A stretch of 64,000 bases of DNA, from NCBI GenBank assembly GCA_949752745.1, contig OX457034.1, positions 32,655,544 to 32,719,543 on the forward strand, written 5' to 3'. The DNA comes from Protula sp. h YS-2021 (taxonomy: Eukaryota > Annelida > Polychaeta > Sabellida > Serpulidae). Within the stretch, counting starts at the first letter, position 1. Each line of letters begins with the position of its first letter. This document shows positions 9,630 to 23,995 of this stretch, piece after piece. The position numbers and the translations under genes are program-made. Under the pieces are notes generated by a model that worked only from the letters and a program-made list of their open reading frames with translations, was not told where the DNA came from and searched no databases.

Positions 9630-10935
9630 TATTTACAGTAGACTTTGTAAACCTAAATAATTAAAATGTACTTCTATTTCCAGCCGAGTGTGAGATGTGA
9701 GAAATAATTCTGGGGTTACGGTATATACCGCCAACAACTGGAAAAATAAAAATAAATCAAGGGGTAATGTCATTGAATGTGTGATTTGTTTTAAGAACTA
9801 CAAAAAGATGTATGTATTCCATAGGTAAAAATTGTAATTTATTTCTGCATACAAACAATATGTATTTGCACCAATTATCAACTCTAAAGAAATCAGGTAT
9901 TACACATATACCACCGACAAAAATGAAAATCCTGTGACTTTCTCAGTGAATTTGTGATATGGTTCAAGAGTTAGAAAGGAATGTATGTATACCTTTAGTA
10001 AAATTTGAACTTTATTTCTGGATACAAGCAATCGGTAGCTGCAACAAGTATCAACAGAAACAAATCACCAGAAAACATTGATGTAAAAATTCAAAGGTCC
10101 AGTACATAATACGGCATATCCTCGTCTCGGACATTTGTCGTTGTCATGTATCTGCGCCGTATGTCGAATTATGCTGACACAGTTGACGCCCCACTCTAGC
10201 GCTATTACTCTTATATTTATGACTTCCTTAAAATCTAAGCGGTTATTGTTGCAAGATCAAAGATTTCAATTTAGTTCGTTCGTTGCATAGACTGCACATC
10301 CTAGCTTTTATTTTAGTGTTAATGCATGTTTAACTGGCCAGTCGTTAACTGGTCAACCGTCAATGATGGATAATGGATTTACAGACATGTCTTGTTATAT
10401 TTTCCATGTTGATCAAACCAACACAGGTTAAACAAGACCCAAACAGTCTGAGAAATCTGATAGATTCACAGCAGGTTATATACAAATAGTGAAAATGGTT
10501 AATTTGGTGGATACGTTAAATTTTGAAAGTGGAATATCTTTAAAAGTATTGGTGATAGAGAGACGGGGATTTGACGAGGTGATATGGCGAATATGAATTA
10601 TGTATGATCCAGTAGTGTTTTTAGGCCATTCTGAGCCCTTTAAATTGCACTTTTACAAAGGCAAAGTTTTCTACAGGCGAGTGTTAAATGAATGGTTTTA
10701 AGAACAGCGAGATAGTTTTTTTATAAATAGATTTGTCTATTTCTTAGTGATTGGATGAATGATCAGATCAGTCCTGGAAAAAACTTCACAATAACTATGT
10801 AACTGTTTGATATATTTTTTTAAAGTAAACCTTTGTAACCATATACATCCTTCATGTTACCAGTTACCAATACAAATATATGTAATGTAAGAAGCTACTA
10901 AATTTCAACTTACAATTTAGATGTTTTCAGCATTT
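9630..10935 (+). repeat. S6: short unit, S-C type
   Basis: C at 10514; no private change noticed. Confidence 0.95.
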
Positions 10936-12241
10936 TATTTACAGTAGACTTTGTAAACCTAAATAATTAAAATGTACTTCTATTTCCAGCCGAGTGTGAG
11001 ATGTGAGAAATAATTCTGGGGTTACGGTATATACCGCCAACAACTGGAAAAATAAAAATAAATCAAGGGGTAATGTCATTGAATGTGTGATTTGTTTTAA
11101 GAACTACAAAAAGATGTATGTATTCCATAGGTAAAAATTGTAATTTATTTCTGCATACAAACAATATGTATTTGCACCAATTATCAACTCTAAAGAAATC
11201 AGGTATTACACATATACCACCGACAAAAATGAAAATCCTGTGACTTTCTCAGTGAATTTGTGATATGGTTCAAGAGTTAGAAAGGAATGTATGTATACCT
11301 TTAGTAAAATTTGAACTTTATTTCTGGATACAAGCAATCGGTAGCTGCAACAAGTATCAACAGAAACAAATCACCAGAAAACATTGATGTAAAAATTCAA
11401 AGGTCCAGTACATAATACGGCATATCCTCGTCTCGGACATTTGTCGTTGTCATGTATCTGCGCCGTATGTCGAATTATGCTGACACAGTTGACGCCCCAC
11501 TCTAGCGCTATTACTCTTATATTTATGACTTCCTTAAAATCTAAGCGGTTATTGTTGCAAGATCAAAGATTTCAATTTAGTTCGTTCGTTGCATAGACTG
11601 CACATCCTAGCTTTTATTTTAGTGTTAATGCATGTTTAACTGGCCAGTCGTTAACTGGTCAACCGTCAATGATGGATAATGGATTTACAGACATGTCTTG
11701 TTATATTTTCCATGTTGATCAAACCAACACAGGTTAAACAAGACCCAAACAGTCTGAGAAATCTGATAGATTCACAGCAGGTTATATACAAATAGTGAAA
11801 ATGGTTAATTTGGTGGATACGTTAAATTTTGAAAGTGGAATATCTTTAAAAGTATTGGTGATAGAGAGACGGGGATTTGACGAGGTGATATGGCGAATAT
11901 GAATTATGTATGATCCAGTAGTGTTTTTAGGCCATTCTGAGCCCTTTAAATTGCACTTTTACAAAGGCAAAGTTTTCTACAGGCGAGTGTTAAATGAATG
12001 GTTTTAAGAACAGCGAGATAGTTTTTTTATAAATAGATTTGTCTATTTCTTAGTGATTGGATGAATGATCAGATCAGTCCTGGAAAAAACTTCACAATAA
12101 CTATGTAACTGTTTGATATATTTTTTTAAAGTAAACCTTTGTAACCATATACATCCTTCATGTTACCAGTTACCAATACAAATATATGTAATGTAAGAAG
12201 CTACCAAATTTCAACTTACAATTTAGATGTTTTCAGCATTT
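10936..12241 (+). repeat. S7: short unit, S-C type
   Basis: C at 11820; one private change, T to C at 12205. Confidence 0.95.
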
Positions 12242-13547
12242 TATTTACAGTAGACTTTGTAAACCTAAATAATTAAAATGTACTTCTATTTCCAGCCGAG
12301 TGTGAGATGTGAGAAATAATTCTGGGGTTACGGTATATACCGCCAACAACTGGAAAAATAAAAATAAATCAAGGGGTAATGTCATTGAATGTGTGATTTG
12401 TTTTAAGAACTACAAAAAGATGTATGTATTCCATAGGTAAAAATTGTAATTTATTTCTGCATACAAACAATATGTATTTGCACCAATTATCAACTCTAAA
12501 GAAATCAGGTATTACACATATACCACCGACAAAAATGAAAATCCTGTGACTTTCTCAGTGAATTTGTGATATGGTTCAAGAGTTAGAAAGGAATGTATGT
12601 ATACCTTTAGTAAAATTTGAACTTTATTTCTGGATACAAGCAATCGGTAGCTGCAACAAGTATCAACAGAAACAAATCACCAGAAAACATTGATGTAAAA
12701 ATTCAAAGGTCCAGTACATAATACGGCATATCCTCGTCTCGGACATTTGTCGTTGTCATGTATCTGCGCCGTATGTCGAATTATGCTGACACAGTTGACG
12801 CCCCACTCTAGCGCTATTACTCTTATATTTATGACTTCCTTAAAATCTAAGCGGTTATTGTTGCAAGATCAAAGATTTCAATTTAGTTCGTTCGTTGCAT
12901 AGACTGCACATCCTAGCTTTTATTTTAGTGTTAATGCATGTTTAACTGGCCAGTCGTTAACTGGTCAACCGTCAATGATGGATAATGGATTTACAGACAT
13001 GTCTTGTTATATTTTCCATGTTGATCAAACCAACACAGGTTAAACAAGACCCAAACAGTCTGAGAAATCTGATAGATTCACAGCAGGTTATATACAAATA
13101 GTGAAAATGGTTAATTTGGTGGATACGTTAAATTTTGAAAGTGGAATATCTTTAAAAGTATTGGTGATAGAGAGACGGGGATTTGACGAGGTGATATGGC
13201 GAATATGAATTATGTATGATCCAGTAGTGTTTTTAGGCCATTCTGAGCCCTTTAAATTGCACTTTTACAAAGGCAAAGTTTTCTACAGGCGAGTGTTAAA
13301 TGAATGGTTTTAAGAACAGCGAGATAGTTTTTTTATAAATAGATTTGTCTATTTCTTAGTGATTGGATGAATGATCAGATCAGTCCTGGAAAAAACTTCA
13401 CAATAACTATGTAACTGTTTGATATATTTTTTTAAAGTAAACCTTTGTAACCATATACATCCTTCATGTTACCAGTTACCAATACAAATATATGTAATGT
13501 AAGAAGCTACTAAATTTCAACTTACAATTTAGATGTTTTCAGCATTT
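12242..13547 (+). repeat. S8: short unit, S-C type
   Basis: C at 13126; no private change noticed. Confidence 0.95.
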
Positions 13548-14853
13548 TATTTACAGTAGACTTTGTAAACCTAAATAATTAAAATGTACTTCTATTTCCA
13601 GCCGAGTGTGAGATGTGAGAAATAATTCTGGGGTTACGGTATATACCGCCAACAACTGGAAAAATAAAAATAAATCAAGGGGTAATGTCATTGAATGTGT
13701 GATTTGTTTTAAGAACTACAAAAAGATGTATGTATTCCATAGGTAAAAATTGTAATTTATTTCTGCATACAAACAATATGTATTTGCACCAATTATCAAC
13801 TCTAAAGAAATCAGGTATTACACATATACCACCGACAAAAATGAAAATCCTGTGACTTTCTCAGTGAATTTGTGATATGGTTCAAGAGTTAGAAAGGAAT
13901 GTATGTATACCTTTAGTAAAATTTGAACTTTATTTCTGGATACAAGCAATCGGTAGCTGCAACAAGTATCAACAGAAACAAATCACCAGAAAACATTGAT
14001 GTAAAAATTCAAAGGTCCAGTACATAATACGGCATATCCTCGTCTCGGACATTTGTCGTTGTCATGTATCTGCGCCGTATGTCGAATTATGCTGACACAG
14101 TTGACGCCCCACTCTAGCGCTATTACTCTTATATTTATGACTTCCTTAAAATCTAAGCGGTTATTGTTGCAAGATCAAAGATTTCAATTTAGTTCGTTCG
14201 TTGCATAGACTGCACATCCTAGCTTTTATTTTAGTGTTAATGCATGTTTAACTGGCCAGTCGTTAACTGGTCAACCGTCAATGATGGATAATGGATTTAC
14301 AGACATGTCTTGTTATATTTTCCATGTTGATCAAACCAACACAGGTTAAACAAGACCCAAACAGTCTGAGAAATCTGATAGATTCACAGCAGGTTATATA
14401 CAAATAGTGAAAATGGTTAATTTGGTGGATACGTTAAATTTTGAAAGTGGAATATCTTTAAAAGTATTGGTGATAGAGAGACGGGGATTTGACGAGGTGA
14501 TATGGCGAATATGAATTATGTATGATCCAGTAGTGTTTTTAGGCCATTCTGAGCCCTTTAAATTGCACTTTTACAAAGGCAAAGTTTTCTACAGGCGAGT
14601 GTTAAATGAATGGTTTTAAGAACAGCGAGATAGTTTTTTTATAAATAGATTTGTCTATTTCTTAGTGATTGGATGAATGATCAGATCAGTCCTGGAAAAA
14701 ACTTCACAATAACTATGTAACTGTTTGATATATTTTTTTAAAGTAAACCTTTGTAACCATATACATCCTTCATGTTACCAGTTACCAATACAAATATATG
14801 TAATGTAAGAAGCTACTAAATTTCAACTTACAATTTAGATGTTTTCAGCATTT
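13548..14853 (+). repeat. S9: short unit, S-C type
   Basis: C at 14432; no private change noticed. Confidence 0.95.
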
Positions 14854-16159
14854 TATTTACAGTAGACTTTGTAAACCTAAATAATTAAAATGTACTTCTA
14901 TTTCCAGCCGAGTGTGAGATGTGAGAAATAATTCTGGGGTTACGGTATATACCGCCAACAACTGGAAAAATAAAAATAAATCAAGGGGTAATGTCATTGA
15001 ATGTGTGATTTGTTTTAAGAACTACAAAAAGATGTATGTATTCCATAGGTAAAAATTGTAATTTATTTCTGCATACAAACAATATGTATTTGCACCAATT
15101 ATCAACTCTAAAGAAATCAGGTATTACACATATACCACCGACAAAAATGAAAATCCTGTGACTTTCTCAGTGAATTTGTGATATGGTTCAAGAGTTAGAA
15201 AGGAATGTATGTATACCTTTAGTAAAATTTGAACTTTATTTCTGGATACAAGCAATCGGTAGCTGCAACAAGTATCAACAGAAACAAATCACCAGAAAAC
15301 ATTGATGTAAAAATTCAAAGGTCCAGTACATAATACGGCATATCCTCGTCTCGGACATTTGTCGTTGTCATGTATCTGCGCCGTATGTCGAATTATGCTG
15401 ACACAGTTGACGCCCCACTCTAGCGCTATTACTCTTATATTTATGACTTCCTTAAAATCTAAGCGGTTATTGTTGCAAGATCAAAGATTTCAATTTAGTT
15501 CGTTCGTTGCATAGACTGCACATCCTAGCTTTTATTTTAGTGTTAATGCATGTTTAACTGGCCAGTCGTTAACTGGTCAACCGTCAATGATGGATAATGG
15601 ATTTACAGACATGTCTTGTTATATTTTCCATGTTGATCAAACCAACACAGGTTAAACAAGACCCAAACAGTCTGAGAAATCTGATAGATTCACAGCAGGT
15701 TATATACAAATAGTGAAAATGGTTAATTTGGTGGATACGTTAAATTTTGAAAGTGGAATATCTTTAAAAGTATTGGTGATAGAGAGACGGGGATTTGACG
15801 AGGTGATATGGCGAATATGAATTATGTATGATCCAGTAGTGTTTTTAGGCCATTCTGAGCCCTTTAAATTGCACTTTTACAAAGGCAAAGTTTTCTACAG
15901 GCGAGTGTTAAATGAATGGTTTTAAGAACAGCGAGATAGTTTTTTTATAAATAGATTTGTCTATTTCTTAGTGATTGGATGAATGATCAGATCAGTCCTG
16001 GAAAAAACTTCACAATAACTATGTAACTGTTTGATATATTTTTTTAAAGTAAACCTTTGTAACCATATACATCCTTCATGTTACCAGTTACCAATACAAA
16101 TATATGTAATGTAAGAAGCTACTAAATTTCAACTTACAATTTAGATGTTTTCAGCATTT
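14854..16159 (+). repeat. S10: short unit, S-C type
   Basis: C at 15738; no private change noticed. Confidence 0.95.
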
Positions 16160-17465
16160 TATTTACAGTAGACTTTGTAAACCTAAATAATTAAAATGTA
16201 CTTCTATTTCCAGCCGAGTGTGAGATGTGAGAAATAATTCTGGGGTTACGGTATATACCGCCAACAACTGGAAAAATAAAAATAAATCAAGGGGTAATGT
16301 CATTGAATGTGTGATTTGTTTTAAGAACTACAAAAAGATGTATGTATTCCATAGGTAAAAATTGTAATTTATTTCTGCATACAAACAATATGTATTTGCA
16401 CCAATTATCAACTCTAAAGAAATCAGGTATTACACATATACCACCGACAAAAATGAAAATCCTGTGACTTTCTCAGTGAATTTGTGATATGGTTCAAGAG
16501 TTAGAAAGGAATGTATGTATACCTTTAGTAAAATTTGAACTTTATTTCTGGATACAAGCAATCGGTAGCTGCAACAAGTATCAACAGAAACAAATCACCA
16601 GAAAACATTGATGTAAAAATTCAAAGGTCCAGTACATAATACGGCATATCCTCGTCTCGGACATTTGTCGTTGTCATGTATCTGCGCCGTATGTCGAATT
16701 ATGCTGACACAGTTGACGCCCCACTCTAGCGCTATTACTCTTATATTTATGACTTCCTTAAAATCTAAGCGGTTATTGTTGCAAGATCAAAGATTTCAAT
16801 TTAGTTCGTTCGTTGCATAGACTGCACATCCTAGCTTTTATTTTAGTGTTAATGCATGTTTAACTGGCCAGTCGTTAACTGGTCAACCGTCAATGATGGA
16901 TAATGGATTTACAGACATGTCTTGTTATATTTTCCATGTTGATCAAACCAACACAGGTTAAACAAGACCCAAACAGTCTGAGAAATCTGATAGATTCACA
17001 GCAGGTTATATACAAATAGTGAAAATGGTTAATTTGGTGGATACGTTAAATTTTGAAAGTGGAATATCTTTAAAAGTATTGGTGATAGAGAGACGGGGAT
17101 TTGACGAGGTGATATGGCGAATATGAATTATGTATGATCCAGTAGTGTTTTTAGGCCATTCTGAGCCCTTTAAATTGCACTTTTACAAAGGCAAAGTTTT
17201 CTACAGGCGAGTGTTAAATGAATGGTTTTAAGAACAGCGAGATAGTTTTTTTATAAATAGATTTGTCTATTTCTTAGTGATTGGATGAATGATCAGATCA
17301 GTCCTGGAAAAAACTTCACAATAACTATGTAACTGTTTGATATATTTTTTTAAAGTAAACCTTTGTAACCATATACATCCTTCATGTTACCAGTTACCAA
17401 TACAAATATATGTAATGTAAGAAGCTACTAAATTTCAACTTACAATTTAGATGTTTTCAGCATTT
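16160..17465 (+). repeat. S11: short unit, S-C type
   Basis: C at 17044; no private change noticed. Confidence 0.95.
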
Positions 17466-18771
17466 TATTTACAGTAGACTTTGTAAACCTAAATAATTAA
17501 AATGTACTTCTATTTCCAGCCGAGTGTGAGATGTGAGAAATAATTCTGGGGTTACGGTATATACCGCCAACAACTGGAAAAATAAAAATAAATCAAGGGG
17601 TAATGTCATTGAATGTGTGATTTGTTTTAAGAACTACAAAAAGATGTATGTATTCCATAGGTAAAAATTGTAATTTATTTCTGCATACAAACAATATGTA
17701 TTTGCACCAATTATCAACTCTAAAGAAATCAGGTATTACACATATACCACCGACAAAAATGAAAATCCTGTGACTTTCTCAGTGAATTTGTGATATGGTT
17801 CAAGAGTTAGAAAGGAATGTATGTATACCTTTAGTAAAATTTGAACTTTATTTCTGGATACAAGCAATCGGTAGCTGCAACAAGTATCAACAGAAACAAA
17901 TCACCAGAAAACATTGATGTAAAAATTCAAAGGTCCAGTACATAATACGGCATATCCTCGTCTCGGACATTTGTCGTTGTCATGTATCTGCGCCGTATGT
18001 CGAATTATGCTGACACAGTTGACGCCCCACTCTAGCGCTATTACTCTTATATTTATGACTTCCTTAAAATCTAAGCGGTTATTGTTGCAAGATCAAAGAT
18101 TTCAATTTAGTTCGTTCGTTGCATAGACTGCACATCCTAGCTTTTATTTTAGTGTTAATGCATGTTTAACTGGCCAGTCGTTAACTGGTCAACCGTCAAT
18201 GATGGATAATGGATTTACAGACATGTCTTGTTATATTTTCCATGTTGATCAAACCAACACAGGTTAAACAAGACCCAAACAGTCTGAGAAATCTGATAGA
18301 TTCACAGCAGGTTATATACAAATAGTGAAAATGGTTAATTTGGTGGATACGTTAAATTTTGAAAGTGGAATATCTTTAAAAGTATTGGTGATAGAGAGAC
18401 GGGGATTTGACGAGGTGATATGGCGAATATGAATTATGTATGATCCAGTAGTGTTTTTAGGCCATTCTGAGCCCTTTAAATTGCACTTTTACAAAGGCAA
18501 AGTTTTCTACAGGCGAGTGTTAAATGAATGGTTTTAAGAACAGCGAGATAGTTTTTTTATAAATAGATTTGTCTATTTCTTAGTGATTGGATGAATGATC
18601 AGATCAGTCCTGGAAAAAACTTCACAATAACTATGTAACTGTTTGATATATTTTTTTAAAGTAAACCTTTGTAACCATATACATCCTTCATGTTACCAGT
18701 TACCAATACAAATATATGTAATGTAAGAAGCTACTAAATTTCAACTTACAATTTAGATGTTTTCAGCATTT
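17466..18771 (+). repeat. S12: short unit, S-C type
   Basis: C at 18350; no private change noticed. Confidence 0.95.
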
Positions 18772-20077
18772 TATTTACAGTAGACTTTGTAAACCTAAAT
18801 AATTAAAATGTACTTCTATTTCCAGCCGAGTGTGAGATGTGAGAAATAATTCTGGGGTTACGGTATATACCGCCAACAACTGGAAAAATAAAAATAAATC
18901 AAGGGGTAATGTCATTGAATGTGTGATTTGTTTTAAGAACTACAAAAAGATGTATGTATTCCATAGGTAAAAATTGTAATTTATTTCTGCATACAAACAA
19001 TATGTATTTGCACCAATTATCAACTCTAAAGAAATCAGGTATTACACATATACCACCGACAAAAATGAAAATCCTGTGACTTTCTCAGTGAATTTGTGAT
19101 ATGGTTCAAGAGTTAGAAAGGAATGTATGTATACCTTTAGTAAAATTTGAACTTTATTTCTGGATACAAGCAATCGGTAGCTGCAACAAGTATCAACAGA
19201 AACAAATCACCAGAAAACATTGATGTAAAAATTCAAAGGTCCAGTACATAATACGGCATATCCTCGTCTCGGACATTTGTCGTTGTCATGTATCTGCGCC
19301 GTATGTCGAATTATGCTGACACAGTTGACGCCCCACTCTAGCGCTATTACTCTTATATTTATGACTTCCTTAAAATCTAAGCGGTTATTGTTGCAAGATC
19401 AAAGATTTCAATTTAGTTCGTTCGTTGCATAGACTGCACATCCTAGCTTTTATTTTAGTGTTAATGCATGTTTAACTGGCCAGTCGTTAACTGGTCAACC
19501 GTCAATGATGGATAATGGATTTACAGACATGTCTTGTTATATTTTCCATGTTGATCAAACCAACACAGGTTAAACAAGACCCAAACAGTCTGAGAAATCT
19601 GATAGATTCACAGCAGGTTATATACAAATAGTGAAAATGGTTAATTTGGTGGATACGTTAAATTTTGAAAGTGGAATATCTTTAAAAGTATTGGTGATAG
19701 AGAGACGGGGATTTGACGAGGTGATATGGCGAATATGAATTATGTATGATCCAGTAGTGTTTTTAGGCCATTCTGAGCCCTTTAAATTGCACTTTTACAA
19801 AGGCAAAGTTTTCTACAGGCGAGTGTTAAATGAATGGTTTTAAGAACAGCGAGATAGTTTTTTTATAAATAGATTTGTCTATTTCTTAGTGATTGGATGA
19901 ATGATCAGATCAGTCCTGGAAAAAACTTCACAATAACTATGTAACTGTTTGATATATTTTTTTAAAGTAAACCTTTGTAACCATATACATCCTTCATGTT
20001 ACCAGTTACCAATACAAATATATGTAATGTAAGAAGCTACTAAATTTCAACTTACAATTTAGATGTTTTCAGCATTT
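18772..20077 (+). repeat. S13: short unit, S-C type
   Basis: C at 19656; no private change noticed. Confidence 0.95.
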
Positions 20078-21383
20078 TATTTACAGTAGACTTTGTAAAC
20101 CTAAATAATTAAAATGTACTTCTATTTCCAGCCGAGTGTGAGATGTGAGAAATAATTCTGGGGTTACGGTATATACCGCCAACAACTGGAAAAATAAAAA
20201 TAAATCAAGGGGTAATGTCATTGAATGTGTGATTTGTTTTAAGAACTACAAAAAGATGTATGTATTCCATAGGTAAAAATTGTAATTTATTTCTGCATAC
20301 AAACAATATGTATTTGCACCAATTATCAACTCTAAAGAAATCAGGTATTACACATATACCACCGACAAAAATGAAAATCCTGTGACTTTCTCAGTGAATT
20401 TGTGATATGGTTCAAGAGTTAGAAAGGAATGTATGTATACCTTTAGTAAAATTTGAACTTTATTTCTGGATACAAGCAATCGGTAGCTGCAACAAGTATC
20501 AACAGAAACAAATCACCAGAAAACATTGATGTAAAAATTCAAAGGTCCAGTACATAATACGGCATATCCTCGTCTCGGACATTTGTCGTTGTCATGTATC
20601 TGCGCCGTATGTCGAATTATGCTGACACAGTTGACGCCCCACTCTAGCGCTATTACTCTTATATTTATGACTTCCTTAAAATCTAAGCGGTTATTGTTGC
20701 AAGATCAAAGATTTCAATTTAGTTCGTTCGTTGCATAGACTGCACATCCTAGCTTTTATTTTAGTGTTAATGCATGTTTAACTGGCCAGTCGTTAACTGG
20801 TCAACCGTCAATGATGGATAATGGATTTACAGACATGTCTTGTTATATTTTCCATGTTGATCAAACCAACACAGGTTAAACAAGACCCAAACAGTCTGAG
20901 AAATCTGATAGATTCACAGCAGGTTATATACAAATAGTGAAAATGGTTAATTTGGTGGATACGTTAAATTTTGAAAGTGGAATATCTTTAAAAGTATTGG
21001 TGATAGAGAGACGGGGATTGGACGAGGTGATATGGCGAATATGAATTATGTATGATCCAGTAGTGTTTTTAGGCCATTCTGAGCCCTTTAAATTGCACTT
21101 TTACAAAGGCAAAGTTTTCTACAGGCGAGTGTTAAATGAATGGTTTTAAGAACAGCGAGATAGTTTTTTTATAAATAGATTTGTCTATTTCTTAGTGATT
21201 GGATGAATGATCAGATCAGTCCTGGAAAAAACTTCACAATAACTATGTAACTGTTTGATATATTTTTTTAAAGTAAACCTTTGTAACCATATACATCCTT
21301 CATGTTACCAGTTACCAATACAAATATATGTAATGTAAGAAGCTACTAAATTTCAACTTACAATTTAGATGTTTTCAGCATTT
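20078..21383 (+). repeat. S14: short unit, S-C type
   Basis: C at 20962; one private change, T to G at 21020. Confidence 0.95.
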
Positions 21384-22689
21384 TATTTACAGTAGACTTT
21401 GTAAACCTAAATAATTAAAATGTACTTCTATTTCCAGCCGAGTGTGAGATGTGAGAAATAATTCTGGGGTTACGGTATATACCGCCAACAACTGGAAAAA
21501 TAAAAATAAATCAAGGGGTAATGTCATTGAATGTGTGATTTGTTTTAAGAACTACAAAAAGATGTATGTATTCCATAGGTAAAAATTGTAATTTATTTCT
21601 GCATACAAACAATATGTATTTGCACCAATTATCAACTCTAAAGAAATCAGGTATTACACATATACCACCGACAAAAATGAAAATCCTGTGACTTTCTCAG
21701 TGAATTTGTGATATGGTTCAAGAGTTAGAAAGGAATGTATGTATACCTTTAGTAAAATTTGAACTTTATTTCTGGATACAAGCAATCGGTAGCTGCAACA
21801 AGTATCAACAGAAACAAATCACCAGAAAACATTGATGTAAAAATTCAAAGGTCCAGTACATAATACGGCATATCCTCGTCTCGGACATTTGTCGTTGTCA
21901 TGTATCTGCGCCGTATGTCGAATTATGCTGACACAGTTGACGCCCCACTCTAGCGCTATTACTCTTATATTTATGACTTCCTTAAAATCTAAGCGGTTAT
22001 TGTTGCAAGATCAAAGATTTCAATTTAGTTCGTTCGTTGCATAGACTGCACATCCTAGCTTTTATTTTAGTGTTAATGCATGTTTAACTGGCCAGTCGTT
22101 AACTGGTCAACCGTCAATGATGGATAATGGATTTACAGACATGTCTTGTTATATTTTCCATGTTGATCAAACCAACACAGGTTAAACAAGACCCAAACAG
22201 TCTGAGAAATCTGATAGATTCACAGCAGGTTATATACAAATAGTGAAAATGGTTAATTTGGTGGATACGTTAAATTTTGAAAGTGGAATATCTTTAAAAG
22301 TATTGGTGATAGAGAGACGGGGATTTGACGAGGTGATATGGCGAATATGAATTATGTATGATCCAGTAGTGTTTTTAGGCCATTCTGAGCCCTTTAAATT
22401 GCACTTTTACAAAGGCAAAGTTTTCTACAGGCGAGTGTTAAATGAATGGTTTTAAGAACAGCGAGATAGTTTTTTTATAAATAGATTTGTCTATTTCTTA
22501 GTGATTGGATGAATGATCAGATCAGTCCTGGAAAAAACTTCACAATAACTATGTAACTGTTTGATATATTTTTTTAAAGTAAACCTTTGTAACCATATAC
22601 ATCCTTCATGTTACCAGTTACCAATACAAATATATGTAATGTAAGAAGCTACTAAATTTCAACTTACAATTTAGATGTTTTCAGCATTT
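21384..22689 (+). repeat. S15: short unit, S-C type
   Basis: C at 22268; no private change noticed. Confidence 0.95.
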
Positions 22690-23995
22690 TATTTACAGTA
22701 GACTTTGTAAACCTAAATAATTAAAATGTACTTCTATTTCCAGCCGAGTGTGAGATGTGAGAAATAATTCTGGGGTTACGGTATATACCGCCAACAACTG
22801 GAAAAATAAAAATAAATCAAGGGGTAATGTCATTGAATGTGTGATTTGTTTTAAGAACTACAAAAAGATGTATGTATTCCATAGGTAAAAATTGTAATTT
22901 ATTTCTGCATACAAACAATATGTATTTGCACCAATTATCAACTCTAAAGAAATCAGGTATTACACATATACCACCGACAAAAATGAAAATCCTGTGACTT
23001 TCTCAGTGAATTTGTGATATGGTTCAAGAGTTAGAAAGGAATGTATGTATACCTTTAGTAAAATTTGAACTTTATTTCTGGATACAAGCAATCGGTAGCT
23101 GCAACAAGTATCAACAGAAACAAATCACCAGAAAACATTGATGTAAAAATTCAAAGGTCCAGTACATAATACGGCATATCCTCGTCTCGGACATTTGTCG
23201 TTGTCATGTATCTGCGCCGTATGTCGAATTATGCTGACACAGTTGACGCCCCACTCTAGCGCTATTACTCTTATATTTATGACTTCCTTAAAATCTAAGC
23301 GGTTATTGTTGCAAGATCAAAGATTTCAATTTAGTTCGTTCGTTGCATAGACTGCACATCCTAGCTTTTATTTTAGTGTTAATGCATGTTTAACTGGCCA
23401 GTCGTTAACTGGTCAACCGTCAATGATGGATAATGGATTTACAGACATGTCTTGTTATATATTCCATGTTGATCAAACCAACACAGGTTAAACAAGACCT
23501 AAACAGTCTGAGAAATCTGATAGATTCACAGCAGGTTATATACAAATAGTGAAAATGGTTAATTTGGTGGATACGTTAAATTTTGAAAGTGGAATATCTT
23601 TAAAAGTATTGGTGATAGAGAGACGGGGATTTGACGAGGTGATATGGCGAATATGAATTATGTATGATCCAGTAGTGTTTTTAGGCCATTCTGAGCCCTT
23701 TAAATTGCACTTTTACAAAGGCAAAGTTTTCTACAGGCGAGTGTTAAATGAATGGTTTTAAGAACAGCGAGATAGTTTTTTTATAAATAGATTTGTCTAT
23801 TTCTTAGTGATTGGATGAATGATCAGATCAGTCCTGGAAAAAACTTCACAATAACTATGTAACTGTTTGATATATTTTTTTAAAGTAAACCTTTGTAACC
23901 ATATACATCCTTCATGTTACCAGTTACCAATACAAATATATGTAATGTAAGAAGCTACTAAATTTCAACTTACAATTTAGATGTTTTCAGCATTT
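22690..23995 (+). repeat. S16: short unit, S-C type, two private substitutions
   Basis: C at 23574; private changes T to A at 23461 and C to T at 23500. It is the last unit of the twelve-unit S-C run. Confidence 0.95.
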
